Source of the DNA: Omphiscola glabra
Taxonomy: Eukaryota; Mollusca; Gastropoda; Lymnaeidae
Reading direction: 5' to 3'
Assembly (NCBI GenBank): GCA_964017045.1
Contig: OZ024807.1
Span: forward strand, 17,287,941 to 17,351,940
DNA: 64,000 nucleotides
A model generated the notes under the pieces. The model was not told the DNA's origin, ran no database searches, and was given only the letters and a program-made list of their open reading frames with translations. The position numbers were made by a program, and so were the translations under genes. Positions 1-14,000 of the stretch are shown here, piece by piece. Every line of letters begins with the position of its first letter. The first letter of the stretch is position 1.

Positions 1-366
1 AATTGGATGCAGGAATTCCAAACCAAACATCCACGATATCTTGAAAACCAAACGTTGCACAAATCTCACTAACCTTTTTTGCTGCTTAGTTTGTGAGATT
101 CGAATATATGTGCACTAGGTCTGCTGTAACTATCTTTTTGCTAACTCTGCCTTCTTTGGTAACTTTTTTAGTAAATAAATATATTGGCTGTCTTTGTTTT
201 TTTTTTTGTGTATTGCACGCCACTCACCCTTGATTAACATGAAATACTAAACTTAGTTATTCGTCTTATTTCCCAGAGCTTTCGTTCTGGCTTTCAAGTA
301 TTGTACAGAATGATTATACATCCCGCGCTCATCATTTTTTCTGTTATTCAGCCCGCTGTGAAAAAA

Positions 367-381
367 GTTTGGTGACCACTG
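367..381 (+). mobile_element. hAT-like terminal inverted repeat remnant
   Basis: GTTTGGTGACCACTG, the reverse form of a CAGTGGTCACC-type hAT end. The other end would lie left of the window. Confidence 0.35.
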
Positions 382-453
382 TATTAAATTTATTTTGATT
401 AAATATTTTGAAAACATTCCTCTAACCGGTTGTTAGCCTGTAATGAGTGTTCT

Positions 454-700
454 TCAAAAATGAATGTTAAATCTCAAGGGGAAATAACTCCATTTGAGGT
501 AAAAACAAAAACAGTTTTTTTTCTCTTCCATAGTTAAAGTCATTTTTTTGAAAGCTAAAATTTTCTCAATCAACTTTAAAGAGTACATGTCGCTTCCTGA
601 CAAAGAGAGATTCAGTGCATTTCTCTTTTCAAAAATATCACAAGTTTGTGCCAGTCTTACCAAAGCATCCTCTACTAAATTTTTGGTACACTTGTAGCTT
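454..700 (-). pseudogene. hAT transposase fragment
   Basis: The minus-strand reading VRLAQTCDIFEK..NLSLSGS.. followed by a LAFKK motif lines up with the LAYLADIFDYLN..TSLQG..LTAFRKK part of the transposase at 33.7-33.9 kb in this window. Only this small C-terminal segment is recognisable, and it is broken by stops on both sides. Confidence 0.5.
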
Positions 701-1398
701 TTGTCTTTAAGAATATTTTTTTTTTGGCTGGCTTAAGTTTGATGAGAAAAAAAACTTTACCACTGAGAGCCATTGCAAAATGCTGAAGTATCACAAAGAC
801 ATGTGCCAGGAGTTCATAACCTCACAGAGGCTTTTGAAAAACTTTTGCTCCATTTACTGAGTTTTTATAAAGTTTACCATATTCACTACATATGCTATCC
901 ATGAAAAACCAAAGTTCAAATAACTGTCTTCATATTTATGCTATTTAGGTTTTTGATACTCCTGCCACATTACATATTGTTTCCCTCTATATTCAAAAAG
1001 TGGAAGAAATACTTCAATAACTTCAGTTGGCTTGATTACAACAATATTCATTTTATACCTCATCCAAAAACTAATTTGGCCTTAAAACTGTGGGACATAA
1101 TATAACTATAATTATTTACAAAAACAAAAAACTTAATTATTATAGTATTTATAGAGCATCATTTAGTGACCTTTTTTTGAAGTCTTCTGCAAAGAGTTAC
1201 TAATTTTTGAGTAAATGTTTTACACCAAGTCTGCTAGAGATGTTGCATCTTTTTACATTATGAAAATTTTTAACACTTTGCTGCGCCTCTGTAAGGAAGC
1301 TGCAGCTGCCCAGGGAAAAAGTTTTGGAATCTCTGGTTTAGGCCTTACCATATGAAACATTTTGGATTTACCTGTCCATTCATATACGGATATTCCAG

Positions 1399-1531
1399 AA
1401 AGTTGAGGCAGCTTCAGACAGAGCAGCAGATGTGGCATTTGGGCTGGTCCCTTCTGGCAAACAGAAAGGAAAGGCTCTTGTTCAACAAATGGCTGGGCAA
1501 GTGAGAGACACTGAACAAGCCTACAATGAAG
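1399..1531 (+). CDS. CCDC191: CCDC191 exon (first visible)
   Basis: Acceptor TATTCCAG, donor GTGAAA. Encodes KVEAASDRAADVAF... to AYNE; phase 0 in, phase 1 out. It joins the next exon as AYNE-A-QELL, which matches the conserved YAEAQEL block as I recall it in vertebrate CCDC191. It contains no internal start that I would trust, so the true ATG is upstream. Confidence 0.75.
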
Positions 1532-1967
1532 GTGAAATGCTTTAAAATAGAAGAATGATGAAAATAAATCTCGGAGTGGCAAAACACACTGAGCCATATA
1601 ACAGGCAGATGTAATAGATATACTAATTTCACTGTGTGTAATTATTTGTTTCCAGACTTTTTAAATTTTATTTTTAAGAAACTGAGTGATTACAAGTGGG
1701 TTTCCTAAAAAAACAATTATTTTTTAAAAACAAATTTTACAATTTTTGAAGCAGTAGACACCACAATCAGATTTATGAAGTCAAATATCAGGGATTGAAT
1801 TTTAAAATGTATTATAAATTTCATGCACATTATAAATACAAATTTATTTGTAATATAGGCTAAAATGTAGATTAGTTTCCAATAAACTGCATCATCATTT
1901 TAAAAGCACAGTAGATCTATAATATTGTTGTTTATTTATATATACACACACACATATATATACACAC

Positions 1968-2014
<47 letters not shown>

Positions 2015-5000
2015 AATATTTTTTACAGCCCAAGAATTGCTGACACAATGGATGAATGAAAAAGTTCGATTTGATGATGATGATGGCTTTGATGACCTTG
2101 AGGCCTGGCGTAGGGCTAGAAAAAATAAGTATGATATTTTCAATAAACAAGAAGAAAAAAATGAGTCAGATGAATTATCCATTGAAAGTCTCACTAGGCT
2201 TGCGCTTGAAGATGAATTTGAAATAGATGAAGCAGCAATCTATGAGAGGGTGAAACGCAATGCTGTTGGTGACTCAGGTAACTAAAAGTCTTCACAAAAA
2301 ATTTGTCCAATTAAAATTTACTAGTGACCAATTAATTAATGTCTGATGATTAGAATTATTTCATTTTAGGCTGAATATGTGGGTTATAAATGAAGGGATG
2401 CGTTCAAGCTGTGTAAAGGAAGTAGTGCAACAAGGTATGTGGAAGATTGAAATATAAAGACAGGACAATTAAAACGGTTTTTAGCTGAAATGCTCTCTTT
2501 ATATTTCAATCTTCAATATACCTTGTTCCATTATCTAGGTCAAATACTTTGTTATAAATAATAAAAACATTTTAATTGCTATTTACATCTTGGAGCAAGG
2601 GATAATTTTTAAAATACATAAATCTTGTTAACTTTTGTTATTGTCAGTTTAAAATAGAGGGGACTTGTCCAATTGGAGATTTTGTGGAGTTTGTGTATTG
2701 TCTTGGGGGGGGGGGGGGGGGATGAGAGAAAGTATATCAATTCATTCAAAATTCTGCAAATAATCTTGAAATTCTGAGATTTCTTAAATGGCTTATACCT
2801 CTAATTCTAATGCTGTAAAAATATCATGCAATGTTTCATAATTATCATCATTCTGTTGTTTTCTGTTTTCACTAGTGAACTCGCTAGATATCACACTATT
2901 ATTAGTAGTATAGTAATAATAGAAATGTATAGTCCACATTTTCACCTTAAAGTTTCTGTCATGAATTTGTTAGGATGTGTGATTAAGATGTAGTGTCTAA
3001 TGTGTATTACAAATTTGTGACAAGATGAAAAGGCCGGGTGGGGGTGGGGGTTAGATAAAATTTGACAGAAAGCATGACATATTTTACTGATTGCCCCTTT
3101 GTATTTTATTACATGCTTGTGACAAATAATGTTATGATGTGTCAGTAGTTCCTAAAAATGTTCAAGTCTCTGCACCCTTGCTGAATGTAGATTTTGAACA
3201 AGGCACCCCATATCAGGTCCATTTCTAACATATACACTCTACCATATCAGGTCCATTTCTAACATATACACTCTACCATATCAGGTCCATTTCTAACATA
3301 TACACTCTACCATATTAGGTCTATTTCTAACATATACACTCAGGTCCATTTCTAACACATACACTCTACCATATCAGGTCCATTTCTAACATATACACTC
3401 TACCATATCAGGTCCATTTCTAACATATACACTCTACCATATCAGGTCCATTTCTAACATATACATTCTAAAAATAGCAAATACATTTTTTTCTAATTAA
3501 ACTGTTGAGTTAAAATAAATAAAGCATTTAAGTAGGTCACCAGCCCATCTAGTAAGTGCAGACAGTTATTTAAGTAGGTCACCAGCCCATCTAGTAAGTG
3601 CAGACAGTTATTTATGTAGGTCACCAGCCCATCTAGTAAGTGCTAACAGTTATTTATGTAGGTCACTAGCCCATCTAGTAAGTGCTAACAGTTATTTATG
3701 TAGGTCACCAGCCCATCTGGTAAGTGCAAACAGTTATTATTACTCAAGTGAGTTACTATTTCGCACCAGGACCTCAGTATGTCACATTGGAATTAGAGGG
3801 GATATTAAATTGTGAAAATTGTGTAATATTTTGTGGCACCCCTGTGAGGAAGCCACGACTCACCAGAGCTTTGCGGTACACTTTTTGCTATGTCAAAAAT
3901 ACAGCCAAGAAAACTAGTGACACATTTTTTTACTGCGTCATCATTGTCTATAAATAAATTTATGTCATTGGAGTTTTTTTTTACCTAAGTGAAGTGTCAA
4001 AAACTCATTTGTATGTAGGTTGAGATGGGGTGTTTTAAAAAGTGGAGGTGGGGGTGTCAAAATTAGATTTTTTGGTGCTTATTTTATACATTCATGGCTG
4101 CTTATAGCTAAATCTAAACAGCGACTAAAATTAACAAATTTCATGATTAAAATAATCGATTATCCCTGGGATATTTGCAATGGCAGGTTGTCTACGGGTT
4201 GGCTCCCCTTCTCAACAGCCACATAAAAAAAAAACATCTTCTAGCCTCTACAAGGCTTATATGTAAAATATTACAAAAGAAGATTTAAAAGTTAAAGTTA
4301 ATTTCTGTATTGCTTGCCTTTACTCAGTATTTCAACAATCATGAATGTTTCTGTAAATATACTTCCTACGGCAGGTTTATAGAACCGTGAAAAAGCATGA
4401 AAATTTTATTCCCACTTGATAGCTGATGGACGGGGGGTCAATTTAGTGCTTGAATTTATTCCCGGCTTGACAAAGCCTTGAAATTTCACAACATGTCAAA
4501 ATAAGTCAAATGAAGAGTAAATGAGTCAACATTTATATATAACTGGCCACTTTTAGGGGAATACTTTGTCATACATTCATTTTTTACCTCACATTATTAA
4601 AAGAAAGAGTTATTTATTAGGAAAACGTTTGTCAAATTTTCAGATCCTTATGCCAATTTATACAAAATGGAAGAGGATGAGGCAGTGAAATCTGTACTTA
4701 AGACCATGATGTCAAAAGAAATGGTAAAAGATGTATTCAAGTAAGCATAAAACAGTGCAAATTTTGAATACATTCATATCAAATTCAGTACTTTGTTATT
4801 TTGAAACAGTTAAACATAATGTGTGTGTGTGTATATATATATAAAGGGGGGGGGGGGGGGTTATTCCACTAATTATCAGATGTAAAGATTTTAAAAGTTT
4901 ATTATTTAATTTATTCTTTAAAAGAATTCTTTATATTTTATTTTTATTGCCTGAGTATTTGCAATATTAAGTCAATCCAACAGGCATTTGCTTTGGGAAG

Positions 5001-8000
5001 GTACAAGAAATATCTTTAAATGCAGCATCTGATTGATAATGTTCAACTAATATAAAAAAGAAATCTGGTGATTTTTTTTATTTTTGACATGTTTATATGA
5101 CATTGGTCATATAGTTGCACAACATTATTACCTTTATTTTACAGCTGTAAATCAAGTGGAATTTCAAGTAACTGGGATAAACTTTATATGTTGTTTTTTT
5201 AAACTATTGACAACAGAAAGGATCTTGGTCTTAATGAAGAAGCAAAACCAGACCCACGAACAAAGATGGAACTGCGCCACAAGATGGTTAAAGAGAACAG
5301 GGAGAAGCGAGAGAAAGAATTCCAGAAGAGGAAAAGTGAAGCTCAGATAAAAAAAGAAGCTCGACTTGAGGCCCAGCAACTATTATTGAAGGTGGGAAAT
5401 ACAAAATATTGTTCAATAAATACTGCATATAATTATATTTAACCTTTTGGCCTGTTTTAATGTTTTAAAAAAAAGGGCAGTTGGTAAATTAAATGAAAGT
5501 TTTTCCAAATGTTTGAATTGTCAGTTTTATTGTGGAATATGATTAAAAATGCCTCTTGCCAAAAGCCCACATGATCAGGATGATGATATATTATTATTAT
5601 TATTAGTAGTAGTATTATTATTACAGTGATCTTATACAGTGTGGTACCCCAGACTAGGGCTCATTACGCTTCACATAAAAATATTTGCAAACATATGACA
5701 TTAAAAAAAGTTACATACATTTATCTAATTAAAAAAACAGCTTTAAAAAAAGAAAATTCACCCCGCCCACCCCAGAACTATGTACCAGTCAAGCCATGGA
5801 TGGGACCCAGCAGCATCAGTCAGATGGGTGGTGGGCCAGAACTATGTACCTGTCAAGCCATGGATGGGACCCAGCAGCATCATTTATCAGTCAGATGGGT
5901 GGTGGGCCAGAACTATGTACCAGTCAAGCCATGGATGGGACCCAGCAGCATCATTTATCAGTCAGATGGGTGGTGGGCCAGAACTATGTACCTGTCAAGC
6001 CATGGATGGGACCCAGCAGCATCATTTATCAGTCAGATGGGTGGTGGGCCAGAACTATGTACCTGTCAAGCCATGGATGGGACCCAGCAGCATCATTTAT
6101 CAGTCAGATGGGTGGTGGGCCAGAACTATGTACCAGTCAAGCCATGGATGGGACCCAGCAGCATCATTTATCAGTCAGATGGGTGGTGGGCCAGAACTAT
6201 GTACCTGTCAAGCCATGGATGGGACCCAGCAGCATCATTTATCAGTCAGATGGGTGGTGGGCCAGAACAATGTACCAGTCAAGCCATGGATGGGACCCAG
6301 CAGCATCATTTATCAGTCAGATGGGTGGTGGGCCAGAACTATGTACCAGTCAAGCCATGGATGGGACCCAGCAGCATCATTTATCAGTCAGATGGGTGGT
6401 GGGCCAGAACTATGTACCTGTCAAGCCATGGATGGGACCCAGCAGCATCATTTATCAGTCAGATGGGTGGTGGGCCAGAACTATGTACCTGTCAAGCCAT
6501 GGATGGGACCCAGCAGCATCATTTATCAGTCAGATGGGTGGTGGGCCAGAACTATGTACCTGTCAAGCCATGGATGGGACCCAGCAGCATCATTTATCAG
6601 TCAGATGGGTGGTGGGCCAGAACTATGTACCTGTCAAGCCATGGATGGGACCCAGCAGCATCATTTATCAGTCAGATGGGTGGTGGGCCAAAACTATGTA
6701 CCTGTCAAGCCATGGATGGGACCCAGCAGCATCATTTATCAGTCAGATGGGTGGTGGGCCAGAACTATGTACCAGTCAAGCCATGGATGGGACCCAGCAG
6801 CATCATTTATCAGTCAGATGGGTGGTGGGCCAGAACTATGTACCAGTCAAGCCATGGATGGGACCCAGCAGCATCATTTATCAGTCAGATGGGTGGTGGG
6901 CCAGAACTATGTACCAGTCAAGCCATGGATGGGACCCAGCAGCATCATTTATCAGTCAGATGGGTGGTGGGCCAGAACTATGTACCTGTCAAGCCATGGA
7001 TGGGACCCAGCAGCATCATTTATCAGTCAGATGGGTGGTGGGCCAAAACTATGTACCTGTCAAGCCATGGATGGGACCCAGCAGCATCATTTATCAGTCA
7101 GAGGGTGGTGGGCCAGAACTATGTACCTGTCAAGCCATGGATGGGACCCAGCAGCATCATTTATCAGTCAGAGGGTGGTGGGCCAAAACTATGTACCTGT
7201 CAAGCCATGGATGGGACCCAGCAGCATCATTTATCAGTCAGAGGGTGGTGGGCCAGAACTATGTACCTGTCAAGCCATGGATGTGACCCAGCAGCATCAT
7301 TTATCAGTCAGAGGGTGGTGGGAATTGGTCGGGATAGTAGATATACTACATACCAACACTGTAACAATGTTCATTGAGATTTGCAAGTGATAAAATTTTG
7401 CAAATAAAGTCATAGTTCTTATAGTGTAACAATAAAATTAGGCAGGTTGATATCTTTCAATAATCGGAAAGTCATAGCAAGGTGGCTTATATTTAACAAG
7501 GACATTGCTTGTCCGTTATAAGACAATTCTGTATTGCCAAACAGCTTAAAATGGATATGCTTACTCTTTGGGTTCAGTTGTGATTGCTTGTCATTGGTAT
7601 TATATGACTAAGTCATTTATGTAATGTAAATTGGCAGAGAACTGCGCCATTTTTTAATGTGACTTGCCATCATATAACTATAACATTTATATAATGTGCC
7701 TTGACTTTGGAGGACAATATCATATATAAAGTTTATTAGTCATTTTGTTATGCTTTATAATAGAAAACAAAATACTGAAGATTATAATTAAAGTTTCAGA
7801 ACCATCAATATCTTTACAAATGATTTGGAATAATTTTGATTTCCATGTGCCATATGTTCTTATAAAAACAAAACATATCATATTTTATACCCTTTAAGGA
7901 ACAAAAAGATAGAGAACAGAGAGCAAGAAAAGAAGAAATGGAACTGAAGAAAGATATGGCAAAAATACGTAAAGATATGTATGAGGAGAGGAGGAAAAAA

Positions 8001-11000
8001 GAGGAAGAAATGAGGAGGTAAAGTTAAAGAAACAAAACAATTTTTAAATTTTGTAAAAGCTTTTGTTTGCCTAAATATACTGACATTGATATTAGAGTAG
8101 GTTTGTAAGGTTTGCAATTTGTAAACTAATACTGAACTCAACAGATGTTCACTGGGTATGTGAACTCATAACAAATGTGCAATGGATTTGTGAACTTATC
8201 AGATGTGCATTGGACTTTTAACTCATATCAGATGTGCACTGGGTTTGTGAACTCATATCAGATGTGCACTGCGCTTGTGAACTCATATCAGATGTGCACT
8301 GGGCTTGTGAACTCATAACAGATATGCACTGGATTTGTGAATCGATCAGATGTGCACTGGGTTTGTGAACTCATAACAGATGTGCATTGGGCTTGTGAAC
8401 TCATAACAGATATGCACTGGATTTGTGAATCAATCAGATGTGCATTGGGCTTGTGAACTCATAACAGATATGCACTGGATTTGTGAATCAATCAGATGTG
8501 CATTGGGCTTGTGAACTCATAACAGATATGCACTGGCTTTGTGAATCGATCAGATGTGCATTGGGCTTGTGAACTCATAACAGATATGCACTGGCTTTGT
8601 GAATCGATCAGATGTGCACTGGGTTTGTGAACTCATATCAGATATGCACTGGGCTTGTGAACTCATAACAGATATGCACTGGATTTGTGAATCGATCAGA
8701 TGTGCACTGGGTTTGTGAACTCATATCAGATATGCACTGGGCTTGTGAACTCATAACAGATATGCACTGGATTTGTGAATCGATCAGATGTGCACTGGGT
8801 TTGTAAACTCATATCAGATTTGCATTGGGTCTGTAAACTGTTGATTCCGCACACTTCAAATTAAATCCCATTTCATTGGTCAAAAACAAAATTTTATTGC
8901 TTCTAAATATAGCTTAAAAAGTGAAAAGTAAGACAGCTATGAGGTAATGTGAAGCAGCATTGGTGCATTGTATCGCTTCAAATATTTGGAGGTTACAAAG
9001 AAATCCTAAACATATAACTGCGTTTCAGGAATAAATTATACGTTTTAAGTTAACTATGAATTTTAAAAAAAACAACAGATGTGCCCATTTTTAAAATATT
9101 TTTGAACAACCAATATTATTACTGTGTGTTTTTAAATGTCAAGAATGCTTATTAAACATAAGAAGAACATAAAGAATTCTTTTGCCATTGTCAATTTAGA
9201 AATAGGGAAATGGAAGAAATGCTGAATAAAATGGCTAGGGAGGAACTGGCCCGCCAGAGGGCAGTTGAAGACAGTAACACTATTTTAACCCATCGCATGG
9301 AGAATGAAAGACGCCACCAGCAGATCATTAAAATGGAGATGATCAAAGCAAGAATAGCTTCAAGAAACTTGCAGGTTGGTGAATGTGACGGCCAGGCTGT
9401 CTAGAGGTTGGATCCCCTAAATAAAAAAAAAAATACAACAGTATGTGAAATTCATGATCTCTAACCTCTGTGAGGATGAAGTGTAATTATATACTCTCTA
9501 TAGCCTCTATAAGGCTGAATTGTAGTTAAATACTGTCCAACCTCTATAAGACTGACGTGCAGTTATATACTCTCCAACCTCTATAAGGTCTGAAAACAAT
9601 TTATTAAATGGAATGTTACCACCCTGTTTCAAACGATATCTTGTATTTGACAACAAGCAAAACCAAAGGATAAATCTGATTTTGACTTACAGAAGTATAA
9701 CATTGATTTGTGATAAAAATATAATTAAAAAAACTGAATTTATAATTCTATCAAACATATTTTTTCAGTGCCTCCATCAGCATTTCACTGCTTGGTATGA
9801 CCTAGTTTTGTCCAGGCGTCTGCTCATGGGAAAAATCAAAGCAATGTCTGACTGGAAACTCATGCTGAAAATTTGGGGTGCATGGAGGTCACATGTCAGA
9901 GGTCAGAGGTTGGACATAGAGGTTGAAAAACATGAAAGAGAAATTATTGATGCACAACGGTTAGTCATATTTTATTAGAAATTTATTTGAATTTTAGAAA
10001 AATTTGTTGAAGGTGAGCATAAAAGATAATAATTGATTATCATAGACAGGACATGAATTCAAGTTTAGCATTACCTGTACCTATATTTCATTGATGGTGA
10101 GCAATAATTCAATGTTAACTATTTTTTTTTTTTTTTGTTCCCTGGTTTAGTGACCAGATTTCTTTGTCAGTCTTTCACATAAATATGAGGTAGAATAATA
10201 TCTAATTATCATCTGGACCCAAAGGAAGGTCATCAAAGTCATCTCTGTTTCAATATCGCAATTTGTAGATTTAATGTACTTTTATTTCAAACAAGACCAT
10301 TTTCCTCTGTTACACAAATTTTCTCTCTTATAAACCCAGCACCCAAGAATTCTCCACGAAAACATCAGCTGCTAATAAAAATGCATCCCATACCCCCTGG
10401 CACTGGCTCTTGCATCCCCATTTTGTTAAAAAAGCCTTGCTTGAGATCTTAAATAAAAGAAAAATTTACTTTTACATTGCACAAATTTTAATCTGTTGAA
10501 AATGTATTTATATATTAAAACATTAAAAACAATTCTTGTGGATATTTCCTTGCTTTATAACAATGATTACCCTCATGTAACACAACAGAAAAACGTTAAG
10601 GGCTGAAAGGCATTGGACAGTTTCAACACTGAGAAAGTGTTTCATCTCCTGGCAGCTGTTCACCCAGGAATCTCTTGAGAAGAAAGACATGGAGAAAGAG
10701 CAGGACAGAACTAAGAGGAAGATGGCATCGTTGTTGAATGCGATAGCAGATGGGAAGATCGTAAAAAAAGATGAGGAAGAGAATGAAAATGAGTTGAAGA
10801 GCAAAAGGCACAAGAACGGACCAGGGAATTCATCTGCCAGGTCAGAGGTTAATTCCAAAGTAAGTTGTTTATTTTTTTACAATTTAGAGAAAAAAGAAAT
10901 AGAAAGTAAAAAATAATAATAACAATAATCCCTAGCACTTTATGCTTGAGAAATACTTGATATGTCTTGTGTTTAAATTGTTCTAGTTTTAACATTTTTC

Positions 11001-14000
11001 TTGGTTAAAATATTTATTTTTGTGTTTGCTGAAATTGAATATGTAAATCGTAATAAAAAATATTTCCATTTATTTGGAACAATAAAAGAATCTTATCTTA
11101 TCTTATATCATGTTGCTTATTTCTTACTTAAAACTCTATTTATTTATTGGTAAAATGACTAAATACAATGTTTTTAATTATGGCTTAGTATTATAAAACA
11201 ACATCAACAATACTATTGATTAATTGATAAAATTCTGCAATGACCAAACTGAGAAAATATTGACGTACTGATTCAATCCCCTAGTGGTAACATACTGCCA
11301 CTCAATACACCATTTTCACAAATAGAAAGCAGAAATCTTGGCATAAAATATAAGAAATTTAATATCTCATCATTCAAACTTTGATCAAAGGAGCCGATGC
11401 TCGACCCACCTGTCAGGAGGCAGGCATGGGGAGACAATGGGAGCGTGTGTGCATCCAGCAGCCAAACTCCAGTCAACCCGTTGACGTTGACCAATGAAAG
11501 GTGCATCCCTTCTGAGCCCTGGCAGGTAACACATCGACATCTGAAGATAATTAAGAAGGCGACTCCCAAACCAGGTCATCGGGAGATAGACGAACCCGGA
11601 GAGAAGACAACAGAGCAGCAGGCAGACGCTGACACAGAGCCACAAATGCACACAGACAAAGAGATAAGAAAGAGGTCAGTGAACTAGTACTTAGATGTCC
11701 ATCAATGTCATGCATCAAACATCTTGTGATCTGTCTTTCTTTCTGTCCAACTTATTTCAGTGTGACCTTTATTTTACATGTAACATACTTGTGCATGACT
11801 GTTAAGTACATGTCAAGAGTGTCTTTGTTATCTTCATGAACTACAAAAACATTGGTTGCTGGGCCTGTTTTAGCATGGAGCAATTTATTTAAAAAAACTG
11901 CATGAAAATTGTATAAATCCTGTACTATGCCAATTGGGCAAGGTTTCTGTGGGACGACATCATGGCTCTCCCCAGGAATAGCTTGTATCATGAAGCGCTG
12001 GCACCAAATTATGTCATGGACAGGTTTGGACGCAGACCTTTTGCTTCGCAGGTGAGCCTGACAGCAGGTGAGCCTGACAGCAGGTGGTGTGTTTCTAAAA
12101 TCATGTTGAAACAAGTGTGGTGTCAGAAGACTTGCCTTGAGACTGAGGCTTTGTGAATGGTATACATTTCGCCAATGCATTTTGAAAGCAAGATGATCGA
12201 AAATGTGACAACGCACACATAGGCTTACATATCTATTGTTCTGATGTCCATAACAGATACATCAAAAACTGTCTTGCTTGGTTTCATAATTGTTCTGTGG
12301 TTATTACACAAAAATTTAAATAAATGCACTTAACAATTTATTTTCTTGTATCCTCTTATTTTTTATGTGCATATGACTTCTTTGTTCAAATTATTGTGCA
12401 TATGACTTCTTTGTTCAAATTATTGTGCATATGACTTCTTTGTTCAAATTATTGTGCATGATCATTATTCTGGCTGAACCTGCATTCAGCACCACCCCTG
12501 CAACAAAAAAAACCGATTTTTGCTTTGGTCCATAGTGTGTGTGTTATTTCAAGGTTTTAATGTACTATAAATTTGTGAAAACCAAGTTCTAAATTGAGGA
12601 CTTAGTTGAATTTTTTTTAAATTAATATTTGGCTGTATTGGTATTCCAACAGTAGACCAAAGCAAATTTGAAAAAAAATTATTTCTGTTTTTAAAACATG
12701 CCACAATAAACTATTACTTATTGTTCCCATTGTTCAAGAAGTCAACATTTGTAACTTTTGTTGTTTAAACCTTGAAAAAAATGGTAACATCCCCAGAATC
12801 GGCACACAACCATGGATGAACCGTCACTTTGTTGTCAACAATCTTGAGCACAGATATACAGCACAACAGCAGGCATTGAGAGAACAGCAGGACCAAATCA
12901 GGGAGCAGCTGCAGCTCATACAAGAGCTGCAGTATGAGCAGAGGCAGCAGGCGCTGAAACAACAGCTGTTGCTGGGAAACAAGCAACCTCCACTGCCACC
13001 TCTAGAAGAAGTGGAAGGTGTCTAGATTGGGGGAAACCTAATATTTGAAATTTATTTTTAGATTTTGTTATTTGAAAAAAAAAATCTATACAACTTTCTA
13101 GCATTTGATGAAATTAAGAAAATTTCAATATTATTTCATCAATATAAATCTTGTACACAGAAATTGATTTAAAAATGAGCTCAATTTTAAAACATTGAAA
13201 AAACTGGCTCGTTAGGACTGTGCCACTTGGTTGCTTGAATATTTCAAATGTACCGTACAAGATAAGTGAACTTGCATTCCAACTATTCTTATAGTTTTCA
13301 AATAATTTTTTTTTTAAATGTTAGTTCCTCCTCAAGGTAGGCAAATCCCAAGGGGAGATGAACAAGCCATGGCTGGTAGTTCCAAAGTACATCAGGTCCC
13401 AACAGGTCATGATGACCTCCAGAGTAAGAAAGTGGGACAGATGGCAATTGCAGCCAAACAAAACCAGGCAGATTTGGAGACAGAGAGGTGAGCAAAATTT
13501 TAATAATCTGTTGATGCCAGAATTGTGTTATTTTTTAAGAAAGAAAAATCTTTGGTTAAATTTATATATTTAAATATATGTGTGTGTAGCTGAGTGGTGA
13601 GTGACTGACAGTTTTATATATGTCACAGAGTGGTGAGTGGCTGACAGTTTGTGATATATGAGAGGAATCTTTTAGTTAGTCTTATATCTGTCACTGTGTT
13701 AGTACGATGTACAAAATTATGGTAAGTTGTTCCTATATCTATCACGTGTTAATGCCGCATACAAAAATGTGGTAGTTTGGGTCTTATATCTACCACATGT
13801 TAGTGTGTTGTACACAATCTTTACTAGCTCTAATTTCTTACATGTGTTTTTATGATGTGCAATATTACTGTTAGCTGTTGCTATATCTACCACATGTTCA
13901 TGAGGTGTTCATAGTTATGGTGAGTTGGACTTATATCTACCATGTGTTAGTGCCAGGGCCTGCTTAACATGTGTGGCCCTGGACAAAACAATGCACTGTG

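Larger units (their letters stand above)
1..1398. other. 5' flank / upstream intron of CCDC191, no exon found
   Basis: AT-rich. Two pieces of hAT debris are visible (367-381 and 454-700). No convincing exon, promoter or CpG-rich start was found, so the first CCDC191 exon is probably outside the window. Confidence 0.5.

Noticed and set aside
1253..1632. Minus-strand ORFs of 114 and 72 codons
   Set aside because: They lie over a plus-strand CCDC191 exon and have no similarity of their own.
5626..7390. Three overlapping plus-strand ORFs of 496-583 codons
   Set aside because: All come from a stop-free 71-bp tandem repeat in an intron; the same sequence is read in three frames.
10656..10859. CCDC191 exon starting after GGCAG at 10655
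   Set aside because: Phase does not match the previous exon. The acceptor at 10588 does, and it adds family-like sequence.
11953..12052. Possible extra CCDC191 exon ending in a GTGAGC donor
   Set aside because: Exons 11391-11674 and 12797-13017 join directly in phase and match the family; an extra exon is not needed.
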